Positions 6,496-17,121 are shown, counted from the first letter of the stretch. The stretch: 64,000 nucleotides of DNA from Psychrobacter sp. 4Bb (GCF_002836735.1 NZ_PJAS01000061.1:62001-126000), one strand, 5' to 3'. Notes: generated by a model not told the origin, from the letters alone. Made by a program: numbers and translations.

Positions 6496-8826
6496 CTATT
6501 TTTCATTTTCTAGGTCTTGTGCTTCAGTGACGGTCAATGCAGTCATGTTGACAATACCACGTGCTGTCGCTGATGGCGTCAAAATGTGTACCGGCTTATT
6601 AGTACCTAATAGGATAGGACCAATAGAAGCACTGCCAGTCGCTGTTTTAAGCAGGTTGAAAGCGATGTTTGAGGCATCAAGGGTTGGCAAGATAAGCAGG
6701 TTCGCTGCACCTTTCAATGGGCTTGATGGCATATCGTTTAGACGAATATTTTCGTTAAGCGCGGCATCACCTTGCATTTCGCCTTCAAACTCAAAGTCGA
6801 CATTCATATTGGTTAATAGTTCATGAACCTTACGCATTTTGACAGCGCTGGCACGATCTGAAGCACCAAAGTTAGAATGAGACACTAGCGCCACGCGTGG
6901 CGTAATACCAAAGCGACGTAGCTGATCCGTTGCCAAGACAGTCATTTCAGCCAATTGCTCAGCTGTTGGGTCTTCATGGACATAAGTATCAGCGATAAAG
7001 ATATTACGATCTTGCATGAGTACTGCATTCATCGCATAGAAATCATTCATACCTTGTTTTTTGCCAATGACGCTTTCAACGTATTTTAGATGCAATTGGT
7101 AATGGCCAAAGGTACCGCATACCATGCCATCTGCCGCACCATTTTCAACCAGCAAAGAACCAATCAAAGTCGTCTTACGGCGAACATCACGGCGCGCAAG
7201 CTCGATGCTTACACCGCGGCGTTTGTTTTTCTCATAGTAGCCCTGCCAGTAGTCTTTGTAGCGAGGATCGTCATCAACGTTGACGATGGTAATATTTTCG
7301 CCAGCTTTTAGACGTAGGCCTAGCTTTTTGATATTGGCTTCGATAACTGAAGGACGACCAACTAAGATAGGTTGCGCTAACTTCTCATCAACGACGACTT
7401 GCACAGCAAGTAAGATGTTGTTGTCTTCACCTTCACAGTACACGATACGTTTTGGATCGGCTTTAGCACGAGCAAAGATTGGCTTCATTACAAACGCTGA
7501 GTTATAAACAAACTCAGACAGACGCTGACGATAGGCTTGCATGTCATCGATCGGTAACGTGGCAACGCCTGAATCCATCGCTGCTTTGGCAACAGCAGAT
7601 GCGATTTCAATGATTAGATTTGGCTCTAGAGGGCCTGGGATTAAGTAATCACGACCAAAACTCTGCATCTTTTCGATGTTTCTAGCGCTGGTAGTTGGCG
7701 TAGCTTCGACGTGTGCCATCGCAGCGATGGCTTTTACGCAAGCGACTTTCATCTCTTCGTTGACGGTTGTCGCACCAACGTCCAATGCACCGCGGAAGAT
7801 GTATGGGAAGCATAGTGCGTTGTTTACTTGGTTTGGATAATCTGAGCGACCAGTTGCCATGATGACGTCTGGACGTACCGCATGTGCCAATTCTGGCATG
7901 ATTTCAGGTGTTGGGTTGGCAAGTGCAAAGACAATAGGATCTTTTGCCATACGGCGAACCATATCTTCTGATAGAGTACCTGGCATAGATAGGCCTAGGA
8001 ACATATCCACATCGTCCATGACTTCTTCAATAGAAGTGGCCGTGGTATCACGAGCATAACGCTGTTTGGTTTCATCAAGGTTTTCACGACTAGTGCTGAT
8101 AATGCCGCGTGAATCTGAAACAATAATGTTGTTTTTATTAACACCAAGTGCGCAAATGATATCTAAGCAAGAAATGGCTGCTGCGCCCGCGCCTGAACAA
8201 ACAATTTTAATATCTTCGATTTTTTTGCCAGTAATCAACAAAGCGTTTAGCATCGCTGCGGCAACAATGATTGAGGTACCATGTTGATCATCATGGAACA
8301 CAGGAATGTTCATACGCTCACGTAATACGCGCTCAATTTTGAAACATTCTGGTGCTTTGATATCTTCTAAGTTGATACCACCAAAGGTAGGCTCAAGAGA
8401 AGCAACAGCTTCGATGAACTTATCTGGATCATTTTGGTCAATTTCAATATCAAAAACGTCGATACCTGCGAACTTCTTAAATAGAACGCCTTTACCTTCC
8501 ATGACTGGCTTCGATGCCAATGGACCGATATTACCCAGACCCAATACAGCAGTACCGTTAGTGATAACACCAACTAAGTTGTTACGTGCCGTGTATTTAG
8601 ACGCAAGTTTTGGATCTCTTTGGATCTCAAGACAAGGTACAGCCACGCCTGGAGAGTAGGCGAGTGCTAAATCACGTTGGTTAGCTAGCTGCTTAATAGG
8701 GGTTACCGAAATTTTACCTGGGCGTGGAAACTCATGGTAATGTAAGGCAGCTTGTTCAAACTGCTCTTTTTCTGTACTGAGGTTATCCGTATTCGAAGTG
8801 GTATCGTCATTCATAATAATTGCCAT
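6496..8826 (-). CDS. maeB: NADP-dependent malic enzyme with phosphotransacetylase-like domain
   Basis: The 776-residue protein decarboxylates malate to pyruvate with NADP, supplying pyruvate and NADPH. The first 440 residues are the malic enzyme part: [64 protein letters not shown], a [11 protein letters not shown] nucleotide site and [10 protein letters not shown]. The rest (about 450-776) is a phosphotransacetylase-like domain with [22 protein letters not shown] and QGDAALNE, probably regulatory. The layout matches E. coli MaeB (759 residues). No strong ribosome site marks the first ATG, and one at 8814 is an alternative. A dispersed repeat and a hairpin follow the stop. Confidence 0.95.
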   Translation of the reverse strand: MAIIMNDDTTSNTDNLSTEKEQFEQAALHYHEFPRPGKISVTPIKQLANQRDLALAYSPGVAVPCLEIQRDPKLASKYTARNNLVGVITNGTAVLGLGNIGPLASKPVMEGKGVLFKKFAGIDVFDIEIDQNDPDKFIEAVASLEPTFGGINLEDIKAPECFKIERVLRERMNIPVFHDDQHGTSIIVAAAMLNALLITGKKIEDIKIVCSGAGAAAISCLDIICALGVNKNNIIVSDSRGIISTSRENLDETKQRYARDTTATSIEEVMDDVDMFLGLSMPGTLSEDMVRRMAKDPIVFALANPTPEIMPELAHAVRPDVIMATGRSDYPNQVNNALCFPYIFRGALDVGATTVNEEMKVACVKAIAAMAHVEATPTTSARNIEKMQSFGRDYLIPGPLEPNLIIEIASAVAKAAMDSGVATLPIDDMQAYRQRLSEFVYNSAFVMKPIFARAKADPKRIVYCEGEDNNILLAVQVVVDEKLAQPILVGRPSVIEANIKKLGLRLKAGENITIVNVDDDPRYKDYWQGYYEKNKRRGVSIELARRDVRRKTTLIGSLLVENGAADGMVCGTFGHYQLHLKYVESVIGKKQGMNDFYAMNAVLMQDRNIFIADTYVHEDPTAEQLAEMTVLATDQLRRFGITPRVALVSHSNFGASDRASAVKMRKVHELLTNMNVDFEFEGEMQGDAALNENIRLNDMPSSPLKGAANLLILPTLDASNIAFNLLKTATGSASIGPILLGTNKPVHILTPSATARGIVNMTALTVTEAQDLENEK

Positions 8827-9168
8827 GGTTGGAATAAATTGGAATAAATTAAATGGTGATAAAAAACAACGTCCAACCCTTCAAAGATCATTGAATGATA
8901 ATAATTGAAAGGTATAAAAACGTTAAACGACTCACGACCATCAGAATCATGGTCGACGATCAAAAATCAGGTCAAAAAAGCAAACCAGCTAAAATATTCA
9001 TTCTAGCATTATTGCCAATTCACTGCCTAGTCAACAACGGTGAATTGTGCGAATAATATAATAAAATGATATTCGTTATTTATCTCGTTGATAATGCCAA
9101 AAAACGCGGTTAGATATCAACCTTAATTTCATAATATTTCAAAATATTACAGAATTGAAAGATGCTAA
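8827..9168. other. Intergenic region upstream of maeB
   Basis: No gene is visible. The stretch holds the maeB promoter region, a direct duplication of GGAATAAATT just before the gene, and an inverted repeat CGACCAT (8935-8941) with ATGGTCG (8949-8955) that could be a regulator site or hairpin. The rest is AT-rich without a recognisable feature. Confidence 0.5.
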
Positions 9169-9216
9169 GACGGGCAACTACTAAGATGAGCAGCTACTAA
9201 GACGAGCAACTAATAG
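9169..9216. repeat. Three 16-bp tandem repeats over the selO stop codon
   Basis: Units at 9169-9184, 9185-9200 and 9201-9216 follow the pattern GAcGgGCAaCTACTAA with few differences. The selO stop lies in the middle unit, and the Cys-Ser-Ser tail of the protein is encoded by the last unit. The duplicated units lie downstream of the stop on the gene strand. Confidence 0.65.
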
Positions 9217-10678
9217 GCATCTGCGGTGTATCAGGCGCAAGCGCACTGCTATCTAAATCATTAGCGATATCTTGCACACTATAAGGATTGGCTAGTAAAC
9301 GGAATACCCGATCAACTTCTTCAAACTGGCCTTGCTCTGCGGCAGTAATTGCACGCTGCGCCATGCTATTACGAAGGACGTAGACAGGATTGTTGGTCTG
9401 CATGTCGTTAACTGCCTGCTCAAGTGGCAGCTGCTCAATCTGTGCCAGATAACGTGTTGACCAGTCTTGCCATACTTGCTGCGCATCACCGCTTAATTCA
9501 GTGGTCATAGTAGCCAGTAGCTTTTGCTCATAAGGATGATCTGCTGGTGCGACCAAACCGAGTAGGGCGCGAAAGCTATTAGTATAGTCGAGCAAATTGT
9601 CTTCTAATAGTGTCAACCATTCAAAGGCCAAGCTGAGACTCTCTCTTTGATGCGGTAAGCCAAGCTTACGGCACAGACCTTGCTGATAGTGCTGCATAAA
9701 GGTTGCTTCATAAGGTGCTAGGCAGTCAGATAGAGTCTCACGAGTAACGCCTTCTAGGCGCATAAAGTGTGGCAGCCAAACGTTTAGGTTCCAGTGCCCG
9801 ATAGCAGGCTGATTCTGATAAGCGTAACGACCCGTATGGTCTGAGTGATTATTGATCCATGCAGGATTAAAGCGCTCCATAAAGCCAAACGGCCCGAAGT
9901 CCAAAGTACTGCCTGTGATAGATAAGTTATCTGTGTTCATCACACCGTGAGCAAAGCCAATCAATTGCCAATCAGCAATCATACGAGCCGTACGTTCAAC
10001 CACTGCGGTCAAGAAAGCTAAGACAGGCGTTTCGCTATCGCGGCACTCTGGATAGTAAGTGTCAATCATATAGTCAGTGAACTCACCCAGTACATCAGGG
10101 GCAAAGCTGGCAATCCATTCAACATGACCGAGACGAATATGACTGTCTGCCACACGCATTAGTGCTGCACCTGCTTCGATACGCTCACGGCGCACTCTCG
10201 TATCCGATACCACAAACCCCAAAGCGTTAGATGAGGAGATGCCAAGCTGCGTCAATGCATGACCGCACAGGTATTCGCGAATGGTACTACGTAAGACTGC
10301 GCGCCCATCACCCATGCGTGAGTAGGGCGTCAAGCCAGCACCTTTAAGATGCAAGTCTTGTGGCTGCCCATGATTATCGAGTACCTGCGCCATGAGCAAA
10401 CCGCGTCCGTCACCCAATTGCCCAGCCCATTGCCCAAACTGGTGACCAGCATAGGCCATAGATAGTGGTTTGAAATCAGCTGGCACGTATTGACCGCCCA
10501 ATATCTCAACCCAATTGCTCATCAGGTCCTCATCGTCGGCCCAGCCTAACTGCTGTGCAACTTGACTATTGAAGTGACCGGCACGAGGATTGTCTAGTGG
10601 CGTCGGTGGCTGCTCATGATAAAGGCGCGTGTCTAGGTTGACGTAAGTGTTTTGATAACGCATACAGGCCGTTTCCAT
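9197..10678 (-). CDS. selO: Protein adenylyltransferase SelO (YdiU family)
   Basis: SelO is a pseudokinase-fold enzyme that transfers AMP to Ser, Thr or Tyr of target proteins, with a role in redox balance. The protein shows the family's conserved blocks: AYAGHQFGQWAGQLGDGRG, LHLKGAGLTPYSRMGDGRAV, STIREYLCGHAL, RVADSHIRLGHVE, IGFAHGVMNTDN and LDFGPFGFMERF, in order. The length (493) fits bacterial members. It ends ISCSS; that Cys sits where animal homologues carry selenocysteine. The first ATG is used; one five codons later (MRYQNTYV, 10663) is equally plausible. No convincing terminator follows, only the 16-bp tandem repeats. Confidence 0.94.
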   Translation of the reverse strand: METACMRYQNTYVNLDTRLYHEQPPTPLDNPRAGHFNSQVAQQLGWADDEDLMSNWVEILGGQYVPADFKPLSMAYAGHQFGQWAGQLGDGRGLLMAQVLDNHGQPQDLHLKGAGLTPYSRMGDGRAVLRSTIREYLCGHALTQLGISSSNALGFVVSDTRVRRERIEAGAALMRVADSHIRLGHVEWIASFAPDVLGEFTDYMIDTYYPECRDSETPVLAFLTAVVERTARMIADWQLIGFAHGVMNTDNLSITGSTLDFGPFGFMERFNPAWINNHSDHTGRYAYQNQPAIGHWNLNVWLPHFMRLEGVTRETLSDCLAPYEATFMQHYQQGLCRKLGLPHQRESLSLAFEWLTLLEDNLLDYTNSFRALLGLVAPADHPYEQKLLATMTTELSGDAQQVWQDWSTRYLAQIEQLPLEQAVNDMQTNNPVYVLRNSMAQRAITAAEQGQFEEVDRVFRLLANPYSVQDIANDLDSSALAPDTPQMPISCSS

Positions 10679-10923
10679 TAAAATATAAAAGTGAGAATGT
10701 CACTATAGCATAGCTCTCATATGGCATCGTTGCACTCTGTCCGTCTCTTGTAATATCTGGACAAAAAATAAATTTTTCGGTCTTTAATTAACTGAATATG
10801 ATGGATGAGATGGTTATTGTTTTTGGATTAGAGAAAGCAATGGTTCAGCCAATGTATTTGACCATTTATTATGATAATAAAATCATTAGAAGTAGCTGTA
10901 ATGACATAATCGATAAAGTATAA

Positions 10924-10960
10924 GCAAAAAAATCCCCCTATCTAGGACGGATAGGGGGAT
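10924..10960 (-). terminator. Terminator of the desaturase gene
   Basis: An 11-bp stem (ATCCCCCTATC with GATAGGGGGAT) has a short loop and is followed on the reverse strand by seven T. The remaining 10679-10923 shows no gene; it is an AT-rich selO upstream region. Confidence 0.88.
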
Positions 10961-10998
10961 GGAGAAGCTTCAAAATTATAAAATAAATCAGAGGTTAA

Positions 10999-12402
10999 TT
11001 AAGCCGCTTTTTCGTTCGCGCCAATAGAGCGGAAAGCAGTTTTTAGATTGCTGTTATGCTCAAGGATTTTCTGTTCAATTTTCGCATAATCATGCTTTAG
11101 CTTATCATCAACTTCACGTAAGCGATCAGCACATTCTATTTTTTTCATTTCAATAGTTTGGGCTTTCAGTGATTGCCATTCTTCGACAGTTTGTTTAAAT
11201 GCATCGTATTCAAACTTAATGCGGTCTTGGAAGCTCTTCATCGCATGAGGAAGATCAAGCCCAGTGCTTGTGGCTGTATCGATCTGCTGTTGTGCTGCTT
11301 TGAACTGCATTTGCACTTCGGCATGCTTAATAGTCGTATCATCAACAGTACGCAAATCCGTCGTTAAACCGATTTTTGATAAACCAGCAATCAACCATTT
11401 TGTTGGATCATATTGCCACCATTTCACGCCATTACGATAATCATACTGGAAGAAATGATGATAGTTATGATAACCCTCGCCCCACGTAAAGATAGCTAAG
11501 AAAAAGTTATCACGAGCACTATTAGTATCCGTATAAGGACGTGTACCAAACATATGACATAGCGAATTGATGAAGAAGGTGAAGTGATGAGTTAATACCA
11601 AGCGCAGCAAACCAGCGATCAGTAAAGTACCCCAAACATCACCAATGAGCCAACCAATAGCAGCAACCATACCAACATTCATGGCAACTACCCACAAACC
11701 ATAATATTTATGCTGAATCTGTAAGACTCTGTCTTTGGTCAAATCAGGAATGTTTTTATAATCAAATTTACCGCTAGGGTAGTTGCGTAGCATCCAACCA
11801 ATATGGCTGAACCAAAAACCACGCTGTGCTGAATATGGATCGTCCAAACGATCATCTACATGACGATGGTGAGTACGATGTCCAGAAACCCAATCAAACG
11901 CTGAGCCTTGTACGGCTAAGGTTGAACCTAACAATAAAAAGTTTTTGACAATAGGGTGCGCTTTGTAAGCACGGTGCGATAGCAGACGATGGTAACCCGC
12001 CGTGATACTGATACCTGTCCATACCATAAAGGCACCAAACACACCCCAAACAGGAGCGCTAACTTCATGAGTCCATAGATACCATGGCGTAATCACAGCA
12101 GCAGCAATTGGCGTCGCTACTAAAATAGCCGCTGGAATCCAGTTAATTGGTGCTTTGGTAAATTCAAACTCACGCATATCAATGCTTTGCTCTTGCGCAG
12201 AAAGATCCGCTTGCTCAGAAGCTTTCGCATAATTGCGTTTTGCAACAGGCTGCTCATCAAGCGCCATTTGCGCTTTTTTCTCATCAAAACGAGTCTTGAA
12301 ACGCGTTACTTGAGTGCTGGCGGTCTTTACAAGCGTATCACCAGATTTGATAGCGAAACGTAAGCCTTTAAGCGGTAAGCCAAGTGCTTTTTTTGCAATC
12401 AT
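10999..12402 (-). CDS. Acyl-CoA/fatty acid desaturase with N- and C-terminal extensions
   Basis: This membrane di-iron desaturase probably puts a delta-9 double bond into saturated acyl chains, keeping membranes fluid in the cold. The three histidine boxes are present: HRLLSH (138-143), HRTHH (175-179) and HNYHH (312-316). Hydrophobic segments lie at about 88-135 and 235-280. At 467 residues it is longer than common bacterial delta-9 desaturases of 300-380. An extra lysine-rich N-terminus covers about residues 1-85, and a charged coiled-coil-like tail runs from about 355 to 467. AGGGAT lies before the start, and a strong terminator follows the stop. Substrate form (CoA or phospholipid) cannot be told from sequence. 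Confidence 0.9.
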   Translation of the reverse strand: MIAKKALGLPLKGLRFAIKSGDTLVKTASTQVTRFKTRFDEKKAQMALDEQPVAKRNYAKASEQADLSAQEQSIDMREFEFTKAPINWIPAAILVATPIAAAVITPWYLWTHEVSAPVWGVFGAFMVWTGISITAGYHRLLSHRAYKAHPIVKNFLLLGSTLAVQGSAFDWVSGHRTHHRHVDDRLDDPYSAQRGFWFSHIGWMLRNYPSGKFDYKNIPDLTKDRVLQIQHKYYGLWVVAMNVGMVAAIGWLIGDVWGTLLIAGLLRLVLTHHFTFFINSLCHMFGTRPYTDTNSARDNFFLAIFTWGEGYHNYHHFFQYDYRNGVKWWQYDPTKWLIAGLSKIGLTTDLRTVDDTTIKHAEVQMQFKAAQQQIDTATSTGLDLPHAMKSFQDRIKFEYDAFKQTVEEWQSLKAQTIEMKKIECADRLREVDDKLKHDYAKIEQKILEHNSNLKTAFRSIGANEKAA

Positions 12403-12648
12403 ATAATATCCCTAACGGTATTAATTTAAGCCACCATAGTACCTTAAAAAGCGTGTAAAGTGAACACTTATACACTATAAAAATATTGCTAAATAACAAT
12501 AACTTGTATGGATTATAGAATGTATTGGTCAAAAATACGAGTGACTTATCAGACATGAAGGAGAAGTGTAACAAGAAGGGTAGATATGTATGAAAGAATG
12601 CGTTTATCGAAAAAATGATTAAATATCAAAAAAGTACGGATAACTCGG

Positions 12649-13377
12649 TCAAGGCAACAGCAAATGACTTGGAAAATCCGTAATGATGACATCAGTCTCC
12701 CATTTGATGAGCTGCTCAATGGTGGGAATATCATTAACCGTCCAAGCACTTACGGGCAATCCATAACGGTGGCTATGCTTGATGACGGCTTGGGTCAAAA
12801 GCGGATAATGAATGCCCAGTTGAATACAGCCGAGTTGCAATGCGGTATTGGTCGCGCTTGCCAACGCTTCTGGCGTACGAATAAGCAAGCCGCGAGGCAT
12901 ATGAGATAATAGTTTGTGACGTTGCAAACGGTTGTGTAACTCGACATCGAAGCTCGTCAACACAACTGGTAAGCTGGCAAGAGGTGTATTAATAAATGCC
13001 TGCCGAAGCGCTGCAATCAACACCGCATAGTTGGTACGGCTATGCGTTTTAATTTCAAGCTCAATAACGTTAAATCCTCTAAGCGCAGGTGCCATGCTTG
13101 CCAATGTCATAATGGGTTGACCAAACTGCAACTGGCATTGAATCTCAGTCAGTTTTAACTGGTCAATACGTGATTGCCGACCGCACATATGCTCTAAATC
13201 ATCGTCATGGAATACGATTAAGTGACCATCAGCGTTTAGTTGTATATCAAACTCTACGCCTGCTAAGCCTCTTGACTTAAGATTTTGAGAGTATTGAAAG
13301 CCTGAAAAGGTATTTTCTAACGCTTCACCGCGTGCGCCTCGATGACCTAGTAATAACGTATCTCTAAAATTTATCAT
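12649..13377 (-). CDS. Glycerophosphodiester phosphodiesterase, cytosolic type
   Basis: The enzyme hydrolyses deacylated phospholipid head groups to glycerol 3-phosphate and an alcohol. The N-terminal LLGHRGARGEALENTFSGF carries the HRG and ENT active-site motifs. GVEFDIQLNADGHLIVFHDDDLEHMCG carries the metal-binding E-x-D and the catalytic HDD, and the end has GLPVSAWTVNDIPTIEQL and DVIITDFP. No signal peptide is seen, which points to a UgpQ-like cytosolic enzyme. GTG and TTG codons lie just upstream of the chosen ATG and cannot be excluded. At about 242 residues it is normal for UgpQ. Confidence 0.92.
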   Translation of the reverse strand: MINFRDTLLLGHRGARGEALENTFSGFQYSQNLKSRGLAGVEFDIQLNADGHLIVFHDDDLEHMCGRQSRIDQLKLTEIQCQLQFGQPIMTLASMAPALRGFNVIELEIKTHSRTNYAVLIAALRQAFINTPLASLPVVLTSFDVELHNRLQRHKLLSHMPRGLLIRTPEALASATNTALQLGCIQLGIHYPLLTQAVIKHSHRYGLPVSAWTVNDIPTIEQLIKWETDVIITDFPSHLLLP

Positions 13378-13708
13378 ATGCACCAATTATCGATGATTTT
13401 TATGCCCAATCATATAGCGTCATATCAACGACGTCTAACAAAAACTGCGATGCAATCCGTACTTTTTTGAATATGACTTTTTAGAGTCCAAATCTGCGAA
13501 TGTTTGTTATGTTTTTGCAACCAAACGCAGGTTTTCCCCATAATGAGGGGCACTATTTGTATATCCATGGGCTACACTAATGACCATTTGATTTAAACAC
13601 CGTATAATGATGTGGTTTTCATATCTGTAGCAGCTAGCGTTGCGATTTGAATGTTGAACACTGTCAGTCAGTGGCGGTACGAACCTGTAAATTGGGAGTA
13701 GAGTTAGT
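13378..13708. other. Divergent intergenic region
   Basis: This region separates the reverse-strand phosphodiesterase gene from the forward lipoprotein gene and should hold both promoters. I see no confident -35/-10 pair, repeat or RNA. GGGAGTAGAG, 10 bases before the lipoprotein ATG, is a weak ribosome site. Confidence 0.45.
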
Positions 13709-14647
13709 ATGAGCGTAGCAAATATAAGTTTGAGCAAGTGGCATAAAGTTGCTGGGATTGGATTGGTATGTGGTTTGGCGCTTGCAGGCTGTGATCGCTC
13801 AGATAAAGAAGACACTACTGAGCAGGCAGAGCTAACAGAACAAGAGACGGTCGATGCTGAAAATAGCGTTGCGCCTGCGATCAGTTGTGATGATCCTATG
13901 GTGCAAGATCGCCTTAAGTCAGCTCTAAAAAATACGCTCAATCAACAAGCACAGTCATTGGCTGCCAATTATGCAAATGATGCTGAAATCAGTTTAGCAA
14001 ACGGTGTGGTTAGCGAAAAAATCAATGGCGTGGTCATTGATGTCCAAAACGCTGCTATCTTGCAACAAGCTAACGAGAACGGCATGACCACTTGTCAAGC
14101 AAGTGTCAGCATGACGCTACCAAGTGAAGACTTGTATCAAGCCAGTCAGGTACAAGCGGCCAATAATCAGCCAAGTCTACAATCACGTTTAGCGCAAGAC
14201 AATATCCGCATCAATAACAATATGCTCGTTGATGACGCGTTTACTTACATCGTCGGTACTCAAGGCGGTCAAGTGCGTACGCGTATTGCAGGTCAGCCTG
14301 CTTTAATTACTGTTGTTGCAGATGTGATGGCAGGTTCTGTCTTTAAAACTGCAATGGATGAGCAACGCGCCCAACGTGCTGCTGAGCGCCGTGCAACACA
14401 GAACAACGATACGTCTCAAACAGCGCCAATCCGTCAGCCAAGAACCGTAACGCCAGTTGAGCCAATTCGTCCAACTGAACCTACGCCGCCGCCAACCATC
14501 AATAAACCTGCTGAAAGTCAGAACAGTTCGACTGCAAACACTCAAGCAGATGCTGCCGAGCCTAGTAAGCCCGCCACGCCAAAAGCCGTACCTAAAGATG
14601 AAACCATCGATATGGTGATCATTGAAGACAACAGCGCGACTTATTAA
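13709..14647 (+). CDS. Predicted lipoprotein of unknown function
   Basis: The N-terminus (residues 1-28) is a lipoprotein signal with lipobox LALAGC. The mature part opens with an acidic stretch (DRSDKEDTTEQAELTEQE), then has a folded segment from about residue 50 to 225. That segment carries two cysteines (SCDDP, TTCQAS) that could form a disulfide and an ending rich in A, V and G. From about residue 235 the chain is proline-, threonine- and alanine-rich, of low complexity, and ends DMVIIEDNSATY. This suggests a membrane-anchored envelope protein with a flexible spacer. I do not recognise a named family. The gene stands alone and shares a bidirectional terminator with the next gene. Confidence 0.85.
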   Translation: MSVANISLSKWHKVAGIGLVCGLALAGCDRSDKEDTTEQAELTEQETVDAENSVAPAISCDDPMVQDRLKSALKNTLNQQAQSLAANYANDAEISLANGVVSEKINGVVIDVQNAAILQQANENGMTTCQASVSMTLPSEDLYQASQVQAANNQPSLQSRLAQDNIRINNNMLVDDAFTYIVGTQGGQVRTRIAGQPALITVVADVMAGSVFKTAMDEQRAQRAAERRATQNNDTSQTAPIRQPRTVTPVEPIRPTEPTPPPTINKPAESQNSSTANTQADAAEPSKPATPKAVPKDETIDMVIIEDNSATY

Positions 14648-14708
14648 TTGGTCATTGTAATAAGAGATAGCGATATCCAGTAGAGCGAATTGCTATCGCT
14701 GAATAATA

Positions 14709-14743
14709 AAAACCCCGCAACAATTATGTCGCGGGGTTTTTTT
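14709..14743. terminator. Bidirectional terminator
   Basis: AACCCCGC pairs with GCGGGGTT, with T runs on both strands. It lies between the convergent lipoprotein and adenosyltransferase genes. Confidence 0.9.
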
Positions 14744-14780
14744 GGGTTTAAGCTCTTTATTGTTAAATACTTAGTTTGTA

Positions 14781-15377
14781 TTATTGACTGTCAGTGAACG
14801 TTTTCAATGCTTGACTGTCCCACAACACCTCAGAGACTTTTTCTGGGTCTGTACAAAAGCGTGCAGCGACAAATAACCAATCAGATAAGCGATTGATAAA
14901 GCTGACGGCAGTAAGACGAATCGCTTGTGGACGCTGCTGCTGCAATATCACAGCTTGACGTTCAGCACGGCGACATACACTACGCGCCACGTGTAATTGA
15001 CTCACCAATATAGAACCTGTCGGCAAAATAAAGTCTTTTAGCGGTGGCAATGTGGCATTCATCATATCTATTTGCTGCTCTAACCATTCAATATGAGTGG
15101 CATTAACCCCTTCATACTCTGGCATAGCAAGCTCGCCGCCTATATTGAACAACAAGTGCTGAATGATGACCAAAGCCTCAGAGAACTCTTTCTCTATAGA
15201 TTGCCCTTTATTGTGCTTTAGTTGCGCACGTACCAAGCCGATATGTGAGTTGAGCTCGTCGATGTCACCCATGACGCTAAATAGATCGTCCGCTTTGCTA
15301 AGGCGGCTGCCATCAGCCATACCAGTGCTGCCGTCATCTCCAGTACGTGTGTATATTTTGCTTAAGCGATTGCCCAT
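14781..15377 (-). CDS. Corrinoid (cob(I)alamin) adenosyltransferase, PduO type
   Basis: The enzyme attaches the 5'-deoxyadenosyl group of ATP to reduced cobalamin, making coenzyme B12. The PduO-type signature is visible: KIYTRTGDDGSTGMADGSR at the N-terminus, DELNSHIGLVR, LFNIGGELAMP, and the four-helix core with FILPTGSILVSQLHVARSVCRRAER and INRLSDWLFVAARF. The length (198) is usual. No other cobalamin genes are nearby, so it probably serves salvage of imported corrinoid. AAGGATG lies before the start. Confidence 0.94.
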   Translation of the reverse strand: MGNRLSKIYTRTGDDGSTGMADGSRLSKADDLFSVMGDIDELNSHIGLVRAQLKHNKGQSIEKEFSEALVIIQHLLFNIGGELAMPEYEGVNATHIEWLEQQIDMMNATLPPLKDFILPTGSILVSQLHVARSVCRRAERQAVILQQQRPQAIRLTAVSFINRLSDWLFVAARFCTDPEKVSEVLWDSQALKTFTDSQ

Positions 15378-15608
15378 CTTTACATCCTTAAACGATTTTT
15401 ATGATTGAATAGCGTTAGTTGCACGCTCATTGTAGTATTTTACGCCTGTTTTCGCTAAGATAATGGGTTACGTTTTATATCACGACGTTTTTTGGTCTGA
15501 ATTTTTATTTTCCTGATTTATAGTCACAGTCGTTGGTATGGCTTATTCATACATGGCGGCTGAGATTTCACATTTTCTATTTTATTTACGTTACAAGGCT
15601 TTTTTACT

Positions 15609-17069
15609 ATGACCACACCACTTGCAGATGCGATGTCCCAACTTGCTATTTACGATTCATTGACTGGCAGCAAGCGTCAGTTTGTACCACTCAAAGCAGG
15701 GCAGGTTGGTATGTATGTGTGCGGCATGACTGTTTATGACTATTGTCATATTGGTCATGCGCGAGTGATGGTCGGTTTTGATATGGCCGTTCGTTGGTTG
15801 GCACGTTTGGGTTACAACGTGAATTACGTACGTAATATCACTGATATCGATGATAAAATCATTGCCCGTGCTGCTGAAAACGGTGAAGAGATTGGTACAT
15901 TGACGCAGCGCTTTATTGAAGCAATGCATGAAGATGCGACTGCGCTTGGTTGTGAGATGCCAAATGCTGAGCCACGTGCGACCGATCATATCGATGATAT
16001 GCAGGATATGATTGAGACGTTAGTCACTGGCAACTACGCGTATGCAGGCGACAACGGTGATGTCTATTATGCTGTTGATAGCTTTGACGGTTATGGTAAA
16101 TTATCGAAGCGCAATCTGGACGATATGCAGGCAGGTTCGCGAGTCGAGGTTGAAAATGATAAACGCAATCCATTTGATTTTGTACTATGGAAAGCGGCAA
16201 AACCTGACGAGCCGCAGTGGGCATCGCCATGGGGTCAAGGGCGTCCAGGCTGGCATATTGAATGTTCAGCGATGTCGACTAAGTGCTTAGGTAGCACCTT
16301 TGATATTCATGGCGGTGGTCATGACTTACAGTTCCCGCATCACGAAAACGAAATCGCCCAGTCTGAGGCAGCGACTGGTTGTGAGTATGCACGCAACTGG
16401 ATGCATGTTGGTTTTATCAATGTCGATGGCGAAAAAATGTCTAAATCATTGGGCAACTTTTTTACCATTCGCGATGTCATGGCAAAGTACTTACCTGAGA
16501 CGGTGCGTTTTTTCTTATTATCGAGCCATTATCGCAGCCAAGTTAACTTCTCTGATAGCGCATTGGATGAAGCGCATAATAGCCTAAGCAGACTGTATAA
16601 TGCACTAAAATTGGCTGAGCAGCAAAAAGGACAGTCAATCGCAATAAATGAAGACTTAGTAGCTGAAGCTTACAATAGCGCGGTTGGTCAAGATTTCATC
16701 AAGGCAATGAATGACGACTTCAATAGCTCGACGGCCATTAGCGTATTATTCGGATTAGCTCGCGATATCAATAAAACCATTAAAACGGAAGACGTCGATA
16801 CCGCATGGCAATTAGCCCAGCAACTAAAAGCATTGGCACAAGTATTAAATATTTTACAGCAGCCAGTGCAGCAGTTTTTGCAAGCAGTGACTGGTGAACA
16901 GGCAGAAGATGGTCTAACGGATGCGGTTATTGATGGTTTAATTATCGAACGTGCAGAGTCTAAAGCCAACAAAAACTTTGCTCGTGCTGATGAGATACGT
17001 GAGCAACTAAAAGAGGCGGGTATTGAGCTAGAAGATAGCCGTGCTGGCACCACATGGCGCCGCGCTTAA
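15609..17069 (+). CDS. cysS: Cysteinyl-tRNA synthetase
   Basis: This class I synthetase charges tRNA-Cys. [18 protein letters not shown] holds zinc ligand C38 and the HIGH motif (47-50). Further zinc ligands are in GWHIECSAM and [15 protein letters not shown], and the KMSKS loop ([10 protein letters not shown]) is near residue 276. The C-terminus ends with an anticodon-binding part, [35 protein letters not shown], standard for the family. The length of 486 fits. A short terminator follows. Confidence 0.98.
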   Translation: MTTPLADAMSQLAIYDSLTGSKRQFVPLKAGQVGMYVCGMTVYDYCHIGHARVMVGFDMAVRWLARLGYNVNYVRNITDIDDKIIARAAENGEEIGTLTQRFIEAMHEDATALGCEMPNAEPRATDHIDDMQDMIETLVTGNYAYAGDNGDVYYAVDSFDGYGKLSKRNLDDMQAGSRVEVENDKRNPFDFVLWKAAKPDEPQWASPWGQGRPGWHIECSAMSTKCLGSTFDIHGGGHDLQFPHHENEIAQSEAATGCEYARNWMHVGFINVDGEKMSKSLGNFFTIRDVMAKYLPETVRFFLLSSHYRSQVNFSDSALDEAHNSLSRLYNALKLAEQQKGQSIAINEDLVAEAYNSAVGQDFIKAMNDDFNSSTAISVLFGLARDINKTIKTEDVDTAWQLAQQLKALAQVLNILQQPVQQFLQAVTGEQAEDGLTDAVIDGLIIERAESKANKNFARADEIREQLKEAGIELEDSRAGTTWRRA

Positions 17070-17121
17070 AATAATGTTTGCCGTCTATATGGTAAATAGC
17101 TACAAATCTCGTAATAAATTA

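Noticed and set aside
13507..13941. A 144-codon reverse reading frame at the start of the lipoprotein gene
   Set aside because: It lies largely opposite the lipoprotein signal region, has Ser/Ala-rich shadow composition and no ribosome site.
15657..15989. Reverse-strand frame inside cysS
   Set aside because: It is a shadow of the highly conserved synthetase coding strand.
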